Shown here piece by piece: positions 24,039 through 31,955 of a DNA stretch of 36,504 nucleotides. The position numbers were made by a program, and so were the translations under genes. The stretch spans positions 1-36,504 of the IMG/VR virus record IMGVR_UViG_3300017782_004791; one strand, given 5' to 3'. Numbering within the stretch: position 1 is the stretch's first letter; every line of letters begins with the position of its first letter. The DNA is from a virus. Under the pieces are notes generated by a model. It searched no databases. It saw only the letters and a program-made list of their open reading frames with translations, and was not told where the DNA came from.

Positions 24039-25334
24039 ATGGTAGCTAGAACGAACAATTTTGGACTTGTGGCTCTACAGCCGGGGGATAGTCTCTCTGC
24101 TGGCGGGTATGGATTCATCAACGATAACATCTTCAAGATTGATCGGCTTCTGGCCGCTGCTACTTCTCACGACCATACAGACTCGGGTTCGGGTCTGGCT
24201 GATCCAGTCGGTGCCCCGGTTCTCACATTGAGTACCAGCTCAGGCAACCTGCCTGCCGGTACTACGATCCGTTACCGTTATAGTTATGTGGATCAGTACG
24301 GATCTGAAACTGCTGCCTCACCAGAGGCCATGGTCTCGACTGCTGCTGTTGTTCAGAAGCCGGGTTCGCCCAACATCACTTCGGTGTCGACGGGTGGGTC
24401 TCTTTTGGGCGGCAACTACAACTACGCCGTCTCGGCTTATGTGACCTCCAACACGAACGAAACCGACCTGGGTGGTCGCCAGAGTGCAAGCGTGGCTTTC
24501 GCTACTGCTACGAATGTCAACACCGTGACGCTGCCCGCTTTGCCTGCTGGCGCTACGGGTTTCAATATCTACCGTCGTGCGCCTGGGGAGGCATTCTTCT
24601 CGTACTTGGCTTCCACCACTGGAGCCACCTACAGCGACGATGGGGGCACGACCCCAAACTACAGTCGTCAGCCTCAGATTGTCAATTTGACAAATAGCAC
24701 CAACAATGTGCTGGTTGCGCTTCCTGGCCCTGTCCCTGCGAATGCTACCTGGAAGATCTATCGCACGTTCGTTTCTGGCAACTGGGAGACTTCAAATCTG
24801 AAGCAGATTACCCAAGAGACATTTGTTGGCTCTGGGATCATTGTTGATGAGTACACAGACCTTGGTCTAGGCACCGGTCTTGAATCGGCTCCTGAGGTCA
24901 CTGAGATCGCTCAGGTTCCGTCGAAGATCTCGAACAACGAGGTCGACTTCGCCTACGTCTCATACTCGCCTACTATCACTGGCTGGGCTGAGGGTGACGG
25001 TACGCTCACTGCTTCCTACGCTGAGCTAGGCAAGCTAGTCTTCGTCAAGTTCAACTTTGTCTACGGCGGCACTTCTACTTCAGCTTCGCCGCTCTCTATC
25101 CCGCTGCCGGTGAACGCTGCGACTACGGGCTTTGTGGGTATGAACGGCATGTTGACTGACAGCAACACCGGCAATATCGCTCCTGCTGCTGTGGAGATCA
25201 CCGGCGCTGGAACATTCACGCTTCGCCCTATGTCGAGCGTGACCCAGCTAGATGGCGCTGTCGAGAACGGAACTCCTTGGACTTGGGCTACCTCTGATGT
25301 GGTGAGCGCATCCTTCGTGTATGAGGCGGCGTAA
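24039..25334 (+). CDS. Minor tail / fibre protein with Ig-like domains
   Basis: This 431-residue protein begins TNNFGLVALQPGDSLSAGGYGFINDN followed by a His-containing segment (TSHDHTDSGSG), a pattern I know from actinophage minor tail proteins. It continues with two Ig/FN3-like domains (about 56-107 and 112-215, with RYRYSYVDQYGSETAAS and GFNIYRRAPGE) and a C-terminal beta domain (about 300-431). GGAG in the end of the previous gene lies before ATG 24039. The N-terminus is probably the attachment part and the C-terminus the exposed one. Receptor binding is inferred from the neighbourhood. Confidence 0.65.
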   Translation: MVARTNNFGLVALQPGDSLSAGGYGFINDNIFKIDRLLAAATSHDHTDSGSGLADPVGAPVLTLSTSSGNLPAGTTIRYRYSYVDQYGSETAASPEAMVSTAAVVQKPGSPNITSVSTGGSLLGGNYNYAVSAYVTSNTNETDLGGRQSASVAFATATNVNTVTLPALPAGATGFNIYRRAPGEAFFSYLASTTGATYSDDGGTTPNYSRQPQIVNLTNSTNNVLVALPGPVPANATWKIYRTFVSGNWETSNLKQITQETFVGSGIIVDEYTDLGLGTGLESAPEVTEIAQVPSKISNNEVDFAYVSYSPTITGWAEGDGTLTASYAELGKLVFVKFNFVYGGTSTSASPLSIPLPVNAATTGFVGMNGMLTDSNTGNIAPAAVEITGAGTFTLRPMSSVTQLDGAVENGTPWTWATSDVVSASFVYEAA

Positions 25335-25337
25335 ACC

Positions 25338-28300
25338 ATGACCCTCGCAACCGGTTCATGGGAACCGATGGAGGTTCTGTTCGTCGTATCCAGCAGCGGC
25401 AGCCCGGTCGCCGCCGATCAGGCGATCGTGGGTTTGCTGGAGGACTCGGCGCACGTCGTCACGCTGCTCGGCCATACTAATTCGGCACCGGCCGGATACG
25501 AGACAGATTACGATCTGGTCCTGATCTCGGAGTCTTGTACGTCGAGCAGTATCGACACGGCGTTCCTGTCGGCATCGATCCCCGTGATTTGCATGGAAGG
25601 GTTCTATGCGGACGCAGGCGGAACGGCTGCGTGGATCAGCGCCAACCCCTCCAACCTGACGGCCCAGACATCGGTGTACTACGAGGACGACACCGAATTG
25701 CACTGGGCTGGCGAGACGGTCGATAGTGCCGTGACGCTCGCGTCCACGTCGCTGATGCGGTTCAGCGGCACGACCGGCGCAGGGTTCGTCGAGGTGGTCA
25801 CGGACGGGAGCACGAGCGGCGGGGACCTGATCGTCGGCGTCTACCCGTCGGGTTCGACCGTTTACGGCGGCGACACTGCCAACGCCAACTACGTCTACTT
25901 GGGGTTGCATTCTGATGGCTACACCTCATGGAACACCGCCACCGAAGAACTGTTCTTCTCCTGCATTCAGTGGGCTACCGGCGTGCGCCAGGTTACCGTT
26001 GCTGCGACCGGAGCGAATTACACTGGCATCCAGGCAGCGCTAGATGCAGCCGAGTGTGAGAACGGCATCTGGCGAGTCATCATCAACGAGAGCGTCGAGT
26101 ACAACCCGTCCACCACGATCGACATCGACACCGCAAACGGCACACTCGACGCCACCCACTTCATTCACCTGTGCGTCCATCCGGACCATCGCCACTCGGG
26201 TATCGCCGGAACGGGGCACGCCCGAGTGCACATGCAGGCGAACGGCCACGCTTTCACGATTGACCGAGACTTCACCGTCATCTCGGACTTGGAAATCAAG
26301 CTAGAGAACACGCAGGCCTCGGCCGAGTGCGTTCGTGTCCTGGCTGATACCAACGATGTTCTGTTCTCACGGAACATCTTTTGGGCGGACGGAAACACGG
26401 ATGCCGCAGACCAAGACGGACTCTTTTGCTCAAGCTGGTCCGCCGACTTCTCGGTAGACAACTGTGTCTTTCACGGCTTTGATCGAGCCGGGATCGACAT
26501 GCAATGTATTGCTGGGAGCCACGTCCACACCCTGGCGGTGGATCACTGCTCCTTCCACGACAATGGCGACTCAAGCGGCGAGATAGACGGCGGTCACATC
26601 ACTTCGTGGAACGGCGGTTCGACGCTCACGATGGGCGCCTACAACTGCGCCTTCGGCGACGTTTACGCCGACGGCGGAACGGCTCGACCCATCAATATGT
26701 CGGCCTCGCAAACTTCTGGCACATCTACGGTCAACGGGTCGCACAATGCCTGGGACAGCAACACCAACCGGGTTTCTCCCGACTATGACAACGACAACAC
26801 CACGGACTGGATATACGCAGCTGGCGGAATCACCGAGGTCACGACCACAGCTAGCGCCATCATCTTCAGCGAGGAGACGGACAACTCCGCCTATAACCTG
26901 ACGCCTGCCGTACCCACTGGCGCTGGTTCTAACGCTTTGCTGGGCGCTGGCACGAACCGCATCGGCTCTGAGCCAGATTCTCGCCAGGACTTCAGTCTCG
27001 ACATCGCCCGCAACCCCCGATCAACTACCGGCATTGACGTTGGTGCGTTCCAAGTATCATCCGTCCCCGTCGAGGTTGAGGTTGTTGCTACCGCGATCCA
27101 GTCGACCAACAGTGGTCAAGCTAACCCGGAAGAGTTTGACTTTTCGCTCTCGTTGAGTGACCTGCAAGACGATGACCGCATCCTTGTCCTGCTGTCGCTC
27201 GACGATGACCCGGCAGAGTACACGACCGCTGCGCTCGACAACGGCGTCACTGCGTCGTCGGTCACGCAACGAGGAACGCCGGTCACGTTGTCAACCACCG
27301 GAGCGGCGACGTTCTCCAGCGAACCGACCGGAACGGTCGAAGGCGACCGATTGATTGCCTTGTTGCATCAGGACTTCGACGGCGAGGACACCCTGACCGC
27401 AGCGACCGGCTGGACCAAGATTGGTGGCGTCGACATCAACGATGGGTCGGACTATCCAGCTGTCGCTGCGTTCTACATCGACCGAGGAGCGTCAGCCCCA
27501 TCGCTAGCGTTCGGTTCTGATGGGTCATCTGGCGTGTCCGGGGTCCTGTATGCCGTCCACGGCCACGATGTCGCTGTCGCTCCGAAGTTCGCCACGTCGG
27601 TAGACACTGGCTCGCCAGCCACACACACCCCACCAACCGTGCATGTCGCTGCGGCAAACGCTGGTGGGTTCGTGCTTATCGCCAACTCGGACGGCAACGC
27701 TACGTGGACAACCCCAGCGGCAATGGTCGAAGACTACGAGGACTCCCCCGACTCGTTTTCGTCGGCCGTGTTCGCATCCGACACCGCTCTGAGCGCCGGA
27801 GACTGGTCTCCTGGAGCGTTCACCCCTTCGAGCACGAGCAGCCGCTGTTCGATGATCACTGTCGTTGTCGAGCCTGATACCGGGATGAACCAGATCACGA
27901 CCGGTGTCGACAACTCGGGCGGCACGAGCAACCGAGTGACGGCGTGGATCAGTGATCCGCTCAGCGGAACCATGCCTACGACGGTAACGTTGTCGGGCAC
28001 CGGTCTCGCCGAGCAGAACGTCATCATCGTCTACCAACTGCGTAACGTCTCGACCTCATCGATCCTGGGCGATGTCATCGAGAACATCCGCACCGTCTAC
28101 GACACAGGTGCGGGCAACGGCACCTCGGTGACGGTCGAGGGCAGTGACACCGTGACCGACAACGGTTCCGTCGTGGTCGCTTTCGTTGGCACGAACTCGG
28201 ATTCGGATGCGGTCGGAGCAACGCCGACCGGCTGGACCGCTGGCCCCGGCGACGACAACTCCAACATCTCGGGCTGGTCCTTCTACCGATCTGGAGACTC

Positions 28301-29312
28301 TGGCCTCGATCCCGACATCACCATGTCGTGGACTACGAGTCGTCAGTACGCCGCGTTCTCGTTCGTCATTCGGCCAACCGGCGATGGGGGGAGCGACGGC
28401 GATATTGCTGGCTCTACTGACACTGCGAGTGGTGCGACCGGCGAGCTTTCTATTGCTATCCCGCTTGAGGGTTCTGCCGGATCTGCCTCTGAAGCAACCG
28501 CCACAATTAGCAAGGCCGTACCTCTTTCTGGTAGCGCTGAGAGCGCCTCTGAGGCCACTGCGGACATGGCTAAGGTTGTGCCGCTGGCTGGCTCTGCGAA
28601 CGCAGCATCGGACGCTACAGGCTCTCTGAGCGGCGGCGGCGATCTTTCAGGTTCGGCAGCCACAGCTTCTGGTGCGACTGGCGAACTTAGCGCCACCCTG
28701 AACGTCGCTGGCTCTACTGGATCTACTTCTGGCGCTGAGGCGACTCCAAGCCTCACTGTTGAAATCTCTGGCTCTGCGGCCGCTGCTTCCGGTGCTCGTG
28801 GTTCTGTCAGCGATCTGTCAGTCTCGGGCCGTGCTGGTACAGCCTCGGAAGCTACGGCAACCTTGTCGATCACCATGTCGGTTTCTGGTTCGGCCGATAC
28901 AGCTTCTGGGGCAGAGGGTGATCTGTCGGGCGGTAGTGATCCGTCATTTGTGCAGTGGAGGTTCACTGATCCAGTAACCTCGGACACCTACTTCTTCGAG
29001 AGCAACCCGACATCTGGTGGCACTCCGGGCCGTTCGAAGAACCTCGTGTACCAGAACTCGGCAGCCAACAACAGGACTCTCGCATACAAGAGGGCAGAGG
29101 AAGCGAGGACGGTCCGTGTTCAGGGCACGCTGTATTCACAGGCTCAGTTGTACGCCCTGGCCGAATGGTCACAGAAGCGCTATCCGATCACCCTCCAGGA
29201 CGATCTTGAGCGTACGTTCACGATCTACATCGAAGGGCTGGATGTTCGCCGCAAGCGCACAGCCGATACCCCATATGCGCATGATTACACCTTGAGTTAC
29301 GTCGTCGTTTAG
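25338..29312 (+). CDS. Large adsorption protein: alpha/beta, beta-helix, repeat and Dit-like domains
   Basis: The 1324 residues are modular. Residues 11-215 form an alpha/beta ThuA/amidotransferase-like domain (VLFVVSSSGS, YDLVLISES, FSCIQWATGV). Residues 217-572 are a right-handed parallel beta-helix like pectate lyase folds, with many short turns (DNCVFHG, DHCSFHDNG, YNCAFG) and a closing IDVGAFQ. Residues about 575-1020 are two beta-rich concanavalin-like regions. Residues 1023-1203 are nine roughly 20-residue repeats, and 1204-1324 repeat the Dit-like protein at 17943. The role is probably host-surface polysaccharide binding or cleavage. Through about 28,400 the coding sequence is richer in GC and uses different codons from its neighbours. 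The ATG lies 4 nt after the previous stop. Confidence 0.7.
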   Translation: MTLATGSWEPMEVLFVVSSSGSPVAADQAIVGLLEDSAHVVTLLGHTNSAPAGYETDYDLVLISESCTSSSIDTAFLSASIPVICMEGFYADAGGTAAWISANPSNLTAQTSVYYEDDTELHWAGETVDSAVTLASTSLMRFSGTTGAGFVEVVTDGSTSGGDLIVGVYPSGSTVYGGDTANANYVYLGLHSDGYTSWNTATEELFFSCIQWATGVRQVTVAATGANYTGIQAALDAAECENGIWRVIINESVEYNPSTTIDIDTANGTLDATHFIHLCVHPDHRHSGIAGTGHARVHMQANGHAFTIDRDFTVISDLEIKLENTQASAECVRVLADTNDVLFSRNIFWADGNTDAADQDGLFCSSWSADFSVDNCVFHGFDRAGIDMQCIAGSHVHTLAVDHCSFHDNGDSSGEIDGGHITSWNGGSTLTMGAYNCAFGDVYADGGTARPINMSASQTSGTSTVNGSHNAWDSNTNRVSPDYDNDNTTDWIYAAGGITEVTTTASAIIFSEETDNSAYNLTPAVPTGAGSNALLGAGTNRIGSEPDSRQDFSLDIARNPRSTTGIDVGAFQVSSVPVEVEVVATAIQSTNSGQANPEEFDFSLSLSDLQDDDRILVLLSLDDDPAEYTTAALDNGVTASSVTQRGTPVTLSTTGAATFSSEPTGTVEGDRLIALLHQDFDGEDTLTAATGWTKIGGVDINDGSDYPAVAAFYIDRGASAPSLAFGSDGSSGVSGVLYAVHGHDVAVAPKFATSVDTGSPATHTPPTVHVAAANAGGFVLIANSDGNATWTTPAAMVEDYEDSPDSFSSAVFASDTALSAGDWSPGAFTPSSTSSRCSMITVVVEPDTGMNQITTGVDNSGGTSNRVTAWISDPLSGTMPTTVTLSGTGLAEQNVIIVYQLRNVSTSSILGDVIENIRTVYDTGAGNGTSVTVEGSDTVTDNGSVVVAFVGTNSDSDAVGATPTGWTAGPGDDNSNISGWSFYRSGDSGLDPDITMSWTTSRQYAAFSFVIRPTGDGGSDGDIAGSTDTASGATGELSIAIPLEGSAGSASEATATISKAVPLSGSAESASEATADMAKVVPLAGSANAASDATGSLSGGGDLSGSAATASGATGELSATLNVAGSTGSTSGAEATPSLTVEISGSAAAASGARGSVSDLSVSGRAGTASEATATLSITMSVSGSADTASGAEGDLSGGSDPSFVQWRFTDPVTSDTYFFESNPTSGGTPGRSKNLVYQNSAANNRTLAYKRAEEARTVRVQGTLYSQAQLYALAEWSQKRYPITLQDDLERTFTIYIEGLDVRRKRTADTPYAHDYTLSYVVV
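28404..28946 (+). repeat. Nine tandem ~20-residue Gly-Ser-Ala repeats
   Basis: The translated units follow the pattern (s/a)GSAxxASxATGxLSxxxxx, for example SGSAATASGATGELSATLNV and SGSADTASGAEGDLSGGSDP. They vary in sequence but hold a 19-21 residue period, suggesting repeated short strands or a fibrous stalk. The same pattern occurs in the gene at 31018. Confidence 0.75.
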
Positions 29313-29339
29313 GACGATAGGGATAGTAGGAGTTGAGGA

Positions 29340-30770
29340 ATGGCTGCACTAGTAGAAGACTTTAGATCAGGTACGTTGACCGGCGCTATTACGGATAGTG
29401 CTACGACGATCTTCTCGGCTGAATTTGCCGATATCCAGGCGATCTCTGCTGACACGATGTCGATCGTCTTGGACCCGCAGGGCGTAGACGGTGATCCCGA
29501 GATCGTAACCATCACGAACCACGGTGCGTCGGATACTGACGTGACCGTTACCCGTGGTGCAAACAACCGTGCCCATGCTGCTGATACACGTTGGGTCCAC
29601 GCCGTCACTGCGGCTGATCTTCAGCGTATGGGGTTCGAGGGAACTTACACTGGTGATGTGGTCGGCAACGTCACTGGTGACTTGACAGGCGACGTTACCG
29701 GCAATGCGGATACTGCGACTAACGCCTCTACCGCTACTGCCCTTCAGACTGCTCGCACGATCGGCGGCGTAAGCTTCGATGGTACGGCAAACATCAACCT
29801 ACCTGGTGTAAACACGGCGGGTAATCAGGACACGTCGGGCAATGCTGCTACGGCTACGTTGGCTGCTAACAGTAGTTTGCTTGGCGGTCTTGGCCTCAAA
29901 TCAAGCAGTGGCACTCCAAGCGGTAGCCAAGTAATTCGGTCCCACACTAATGGGTACACCTACTTGGGCTGGATCAACACACCTAGCGGCTCAACAACTT
30001 CAACTATCAACCGCATCTTTGCGTCAAACGATAACTTCGTTCGTTACATCACTCCAGCTACGTTCAGATCACAGATCATCAATGGTCAGAGCATTACGCC
30101 AACCAACGTCACTGGTGGCAGCGTCCACGAGTCCGACTACTTCGAGGCCGATGTCAATGGGACTCGATCTGCTCCTGCCTACCGCTGGGACTCGGACACG
30201 AACATCGGTCTCTACCGTTCTGGCACAGACGAAGTTGCGGTAGGCGTTGCTGGTGAGTGCGCCGCCATTTTCGTTGAATCTACGAACAACAATACAGGTT
30301 CGGCTGGAGATGGTTATGTGGCGTTCAACACATATATGGGTGGAACGACGGGCACTGCTGCTGTAATCTCCAGCACAACCGTTAGCGGTGAATCTGTCAA
30401 GCGCCTTCTGTTCAACTCCTCGACCGATGATTCCAAGGACACCCCTGTTCCTTGGGAGATGTCAGATGAGGCGTTCAAGAAGATTAAGACTAGCTCCTAT
30501 CACTACCACGATACTTACGTAGACGACTTTGGGACGCACCAATTCTGGGACAAGGCCCGTGCCCTCTCGGGAGACCAGATTGATGACCCGCCTGACACTT
30601 GGGTACCCTTGAAGCGTTTTGGCTTCATGTGGAGCCAGTTGATGGAACACGAGGAGCTTTGGCCTCTGGTCACCGATCTCGGAATCCACGAGCCAGCGAT
30701 GCTGGCCGCAATCACCTCTGTTGTTCAGAGGCTCATTGACCGAGTGGAAGTCTTGGAGGCAGCAGCATGA
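29340..30770 (+). CDS. Tail fibre with phage fibre repeat and S74-like C-terminus
   Basis: This 476-residue protein has an N-terminal adaptor domain (about 1-100, ending TRWVHAVTAADLQ, a pattern common to virion-attached N-termini), then a Thr/Asn/Gly-rich fibre repeat region (about 105-175) containing TARTIGGVSFDGTANINLPG and NTAGNQDTSGNAAT, typical of T4/lambda-side tail fibres. A beta-rich body follows, with RWDSDTNIGLYRSGTDE. The C-terminal 102 residues start SDEAFKKIK, which keeps the Ser and Lys spacing of S74 chaperones (Ser375, Lys380) but is otherwise divergent, and end in a short coiled coil. AGGAGTTGAGGA precedes ATG 29340. Likely a trimeric receptor-binding fibre. Confidence 0.7.
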   Translation: MAALVEDFRSGTLTGAITDSATTIFSAEFADIQAISADTMSIVLDPQGVDGDPEIVTITNHGASDTDVTVTRGANNRAHAADTRWVHAVTAADLQRMGFEGTYTGDVVGNVTGDLTGDVTGNADTATNASTATALQTARTIGGVSFDGTANINLPGVNTAGNQDTSGNAATATLAANSSLLGGLGLKSSSGTPSGSQVIRSHTNGYTYLGWINTPSGSTTSTINRIFASNDNFVRYITPATFRSQIINGQSITPTNVTGGSVHESDYFEADVNGTRSAPAYRWDSDTNIGLYRSGTDEVAVGVAGECAAIFVESTNNNTGSAGDGYVAFNTYMGGTTGTAAVISSTTVSGESVKRLLFNSSTDDSKDTPVPWEMSDEAFKKIKTSSYHYHDTYVDDFGTHQFWDKARALSGDQIDDPPDTWVPLKRFGFMWSQLMEHEELWPLVTDLGIHEPAMLAAITSVVQRLIDRVEVLEAAA

Positions 30771-31015
30771 ACCTTCTACAGATGACCCAAGAGGAACGCA
30801 CTTGGATTCTGGCTGAGCTAGAAGAACGCCATGGTCACGGACCACTAGAAGACCTTGGTATTGATGGGAAGGTCCGCTGCACAGTGTGTGACTTCTACTT
30901 GACCGAGAGTGACCTTATTCGCTGGGCTATGGGGCGTCCTGCCTACATGGAACAGCCCGAAGAGGTCCGTGAGGCTAAGCGCCAGGAGTGGTTGGCACTT
31001 AGAACCAAGGATTAG
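30767..31015 (+). CDS. Small hypothetical protein with CxxC motif
   Basis: This 82-residue protein overlaps the fibre stop by 4 bp (ATGA), so it is translationally coupled to it. It is highly charged, with a helical N-terminus (QEERTWILAELEERHGHG) and RCTVCDFYLTESDLIRWAMG in the middle. There is one CxxC only, so a full zinc site would need dimerisation or the nearby His residues. It could assist fibre folding, as small genes downstream of fibres often do, but this is a guess from position. No family is recognised. Confidence 0.65.
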   Translation: MNLLQMTQEERTWILAELEERHGHGPLEDLGIDGKVRCTVCDFYLTESDLIRWAMGRPAYMEQPEEVREAKRQEWLALRTKD

Positions 31016-31017
31016 CA

Positions 31018-31899
31018 ATGGCCTTTATCCCCGCAGTCGGTACAGTACCGGTTGGTGAGGAGGCAGTACCGTCTACGCAGACGATCACGGTCTCCTTTTC
31101 CGGTTCAGCCGCCAACGCTTCCGGGGCCAATGGCCTAGAGTTCTCGACCGACAAGCTCTTTGACGGCAAGCTCGGCAATGCCTCCGACCTGTCGGGTAAC
31201 ATCAGTATTGTTGGCCCAATCTCGGGTTCCGCCAATATCGCTGAGGCTGTATCAGCAGACCTTCTCGAAGGAATCCTGGTCGATGGTCTCTCTGCGAACG
31301 CAACAAGTGCAACGGCCACGCTATCTCAGACAGTCGCATTCTCTGGTTCGTCACCTGCCTCGGCAGCAGCGCTAGCGTCCAATCTAGAGATCCAGATGGG
31401 CGTTTTTGGCGCGTCCGAGAACGCCTGTGACCTCTTCGGCGCTGCTGGCGTGCCTGTGCCCGTGTCTGGTTCAAGCGGTATCTCATCGGGTACCAGAGGC
31501 GGCGTTACCGACCTGCTGTTCAGTCAGTGGCGATTCATCGATCCGCAGACCAGCGAGGTCTACCGCTTCCTTCGCAACCCAAGCACCGCACCAACGACCG
31601 CAGGCTCGACACGTCGTCAGAAGTCGATCGTCTTCGATCAGCGACGTGCAGACGGCAAGACTGTGATGTTCAAGAAGAACGGCGAGGCGATCCAGGTCCG
31701 CATCACAGGCGTCCTCGACACACAGGAGCAGCTAGAGGCCTTGGAGACGTGGACCCGCAAGCGTTACGCCGTGACCCTGCGTGACGACCTTCAGCGCCGT
31801 TACGAGGTGTATCCGCAGTCCTTCGAGCCTCGTCGTGAGCACAAGGCAGACGCCCCGTACTACCACACCTACACGCTGACTTACACTTTGGTGGAGTAA
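31018..31899 (+). CDS. Repeat-containing tail protein with C-terminal Dit-like domain
   Basis: This 293-residue protein mirrors the end of the protein at 25338: a stretch of about seven degenerate 20-residue Gly/Ser/Ala repeats (about residues 27-167, for example FSGSAANASGANG and PISGSANIAEAVSADLL), then a C-terminal domain (168-293) beginning FSQWRFIDPQTSEVYRF and closing YYHTYTLTYTLVE. The latter matches both the gene at 17943 and the end of 25338. The two proteins are thus paralogues through their C-terminal halves; this one lacks any receptor-binding head. It may be a stalk or docking subunit at the tail tip. AAGGA precedes ATG 31018. It is the last gene before the early promoter. Confidence 0.7.
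   Translation: MAFIPAVGTVPVGEEAVPSTQTITVSFSGSAANASGANGLEFSTDKLFDGKLGNASDLSGNISIVGPISGSANIAEAVSADLLEGILVDGLSANATSATATLSQTVAFSGSSPASAAALASNLEIQMGVFGASENACDLFGAAGVPVPVSGSSGISSGTRGGVTDLLFSQWRFIDPQTSEVYRFLRNPSTAPTTAGSTRRQKSIVFDQRRADGKTVMFKKNGEAIQVRITGVLDTQEQLEALETWTRKRYAVTLRDDLQRRYEVYPQSFEPRREHKADAPYYHTYTLTYTLVE
31096..31518 (+). repeat. Degenerate ~20-residue Gly-Ser-Ala repeat array
   Basis: About seven units of 19-22 residues, each starting near a G(S/L/K) turn with hydrophobic ends (SGSAANASGANG, DGKLGNASDLSGN, SGSANIAEAVSAD, SGSSGISSGTRGG). The period and composition match the array at 28404 but sequence conservation is weaker. Confidence 0.6.
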
Positions 31900-31901
31900 A
31901 A

Positions 31902-31937
31902 GTCACATTTGGTGGTGGGGAATGTCACACCCTGTGG
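31902..31937 (+). promoter_or_regulatory. Tandem operator-like repeats
   Basis: GTCACATTTGGTGG (31902-31915) and GTCACACCCTGTGG (31924-31937) share GTCACA-N4-GTGG with a 22-bp start-to-start spacing, about two helical turns. The second contains the palindrome CACA-CCC-TGTG and ends 1 bp before the -10. A weaker copy, TTACACTTTGGTGG, lies at 31881. They could be binding sites for the Cro/CI-like protein encoded at 32516. Confidence 0.5.
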
Positions 31938-31938
31938 T

Positions 31939-31955
31939 TATAGTGTTTGGGTATG
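31939..31955 (+). promoter_or_regulatory. Probable leaderless promoter
   Basis: TATAGT at 31939-31944 is a close -10 match. Transcription would begin near 31950-31953, at or next to the ATG at 31953. No Shine-Dalgarno sequence precedes that ATG, which supports a leaderless mRNA, common in actinobacteria. No clear -35 is seen 17 bp upstream (TGGGGA), so repressor or activator sites may matter. Confidence 0.55.
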
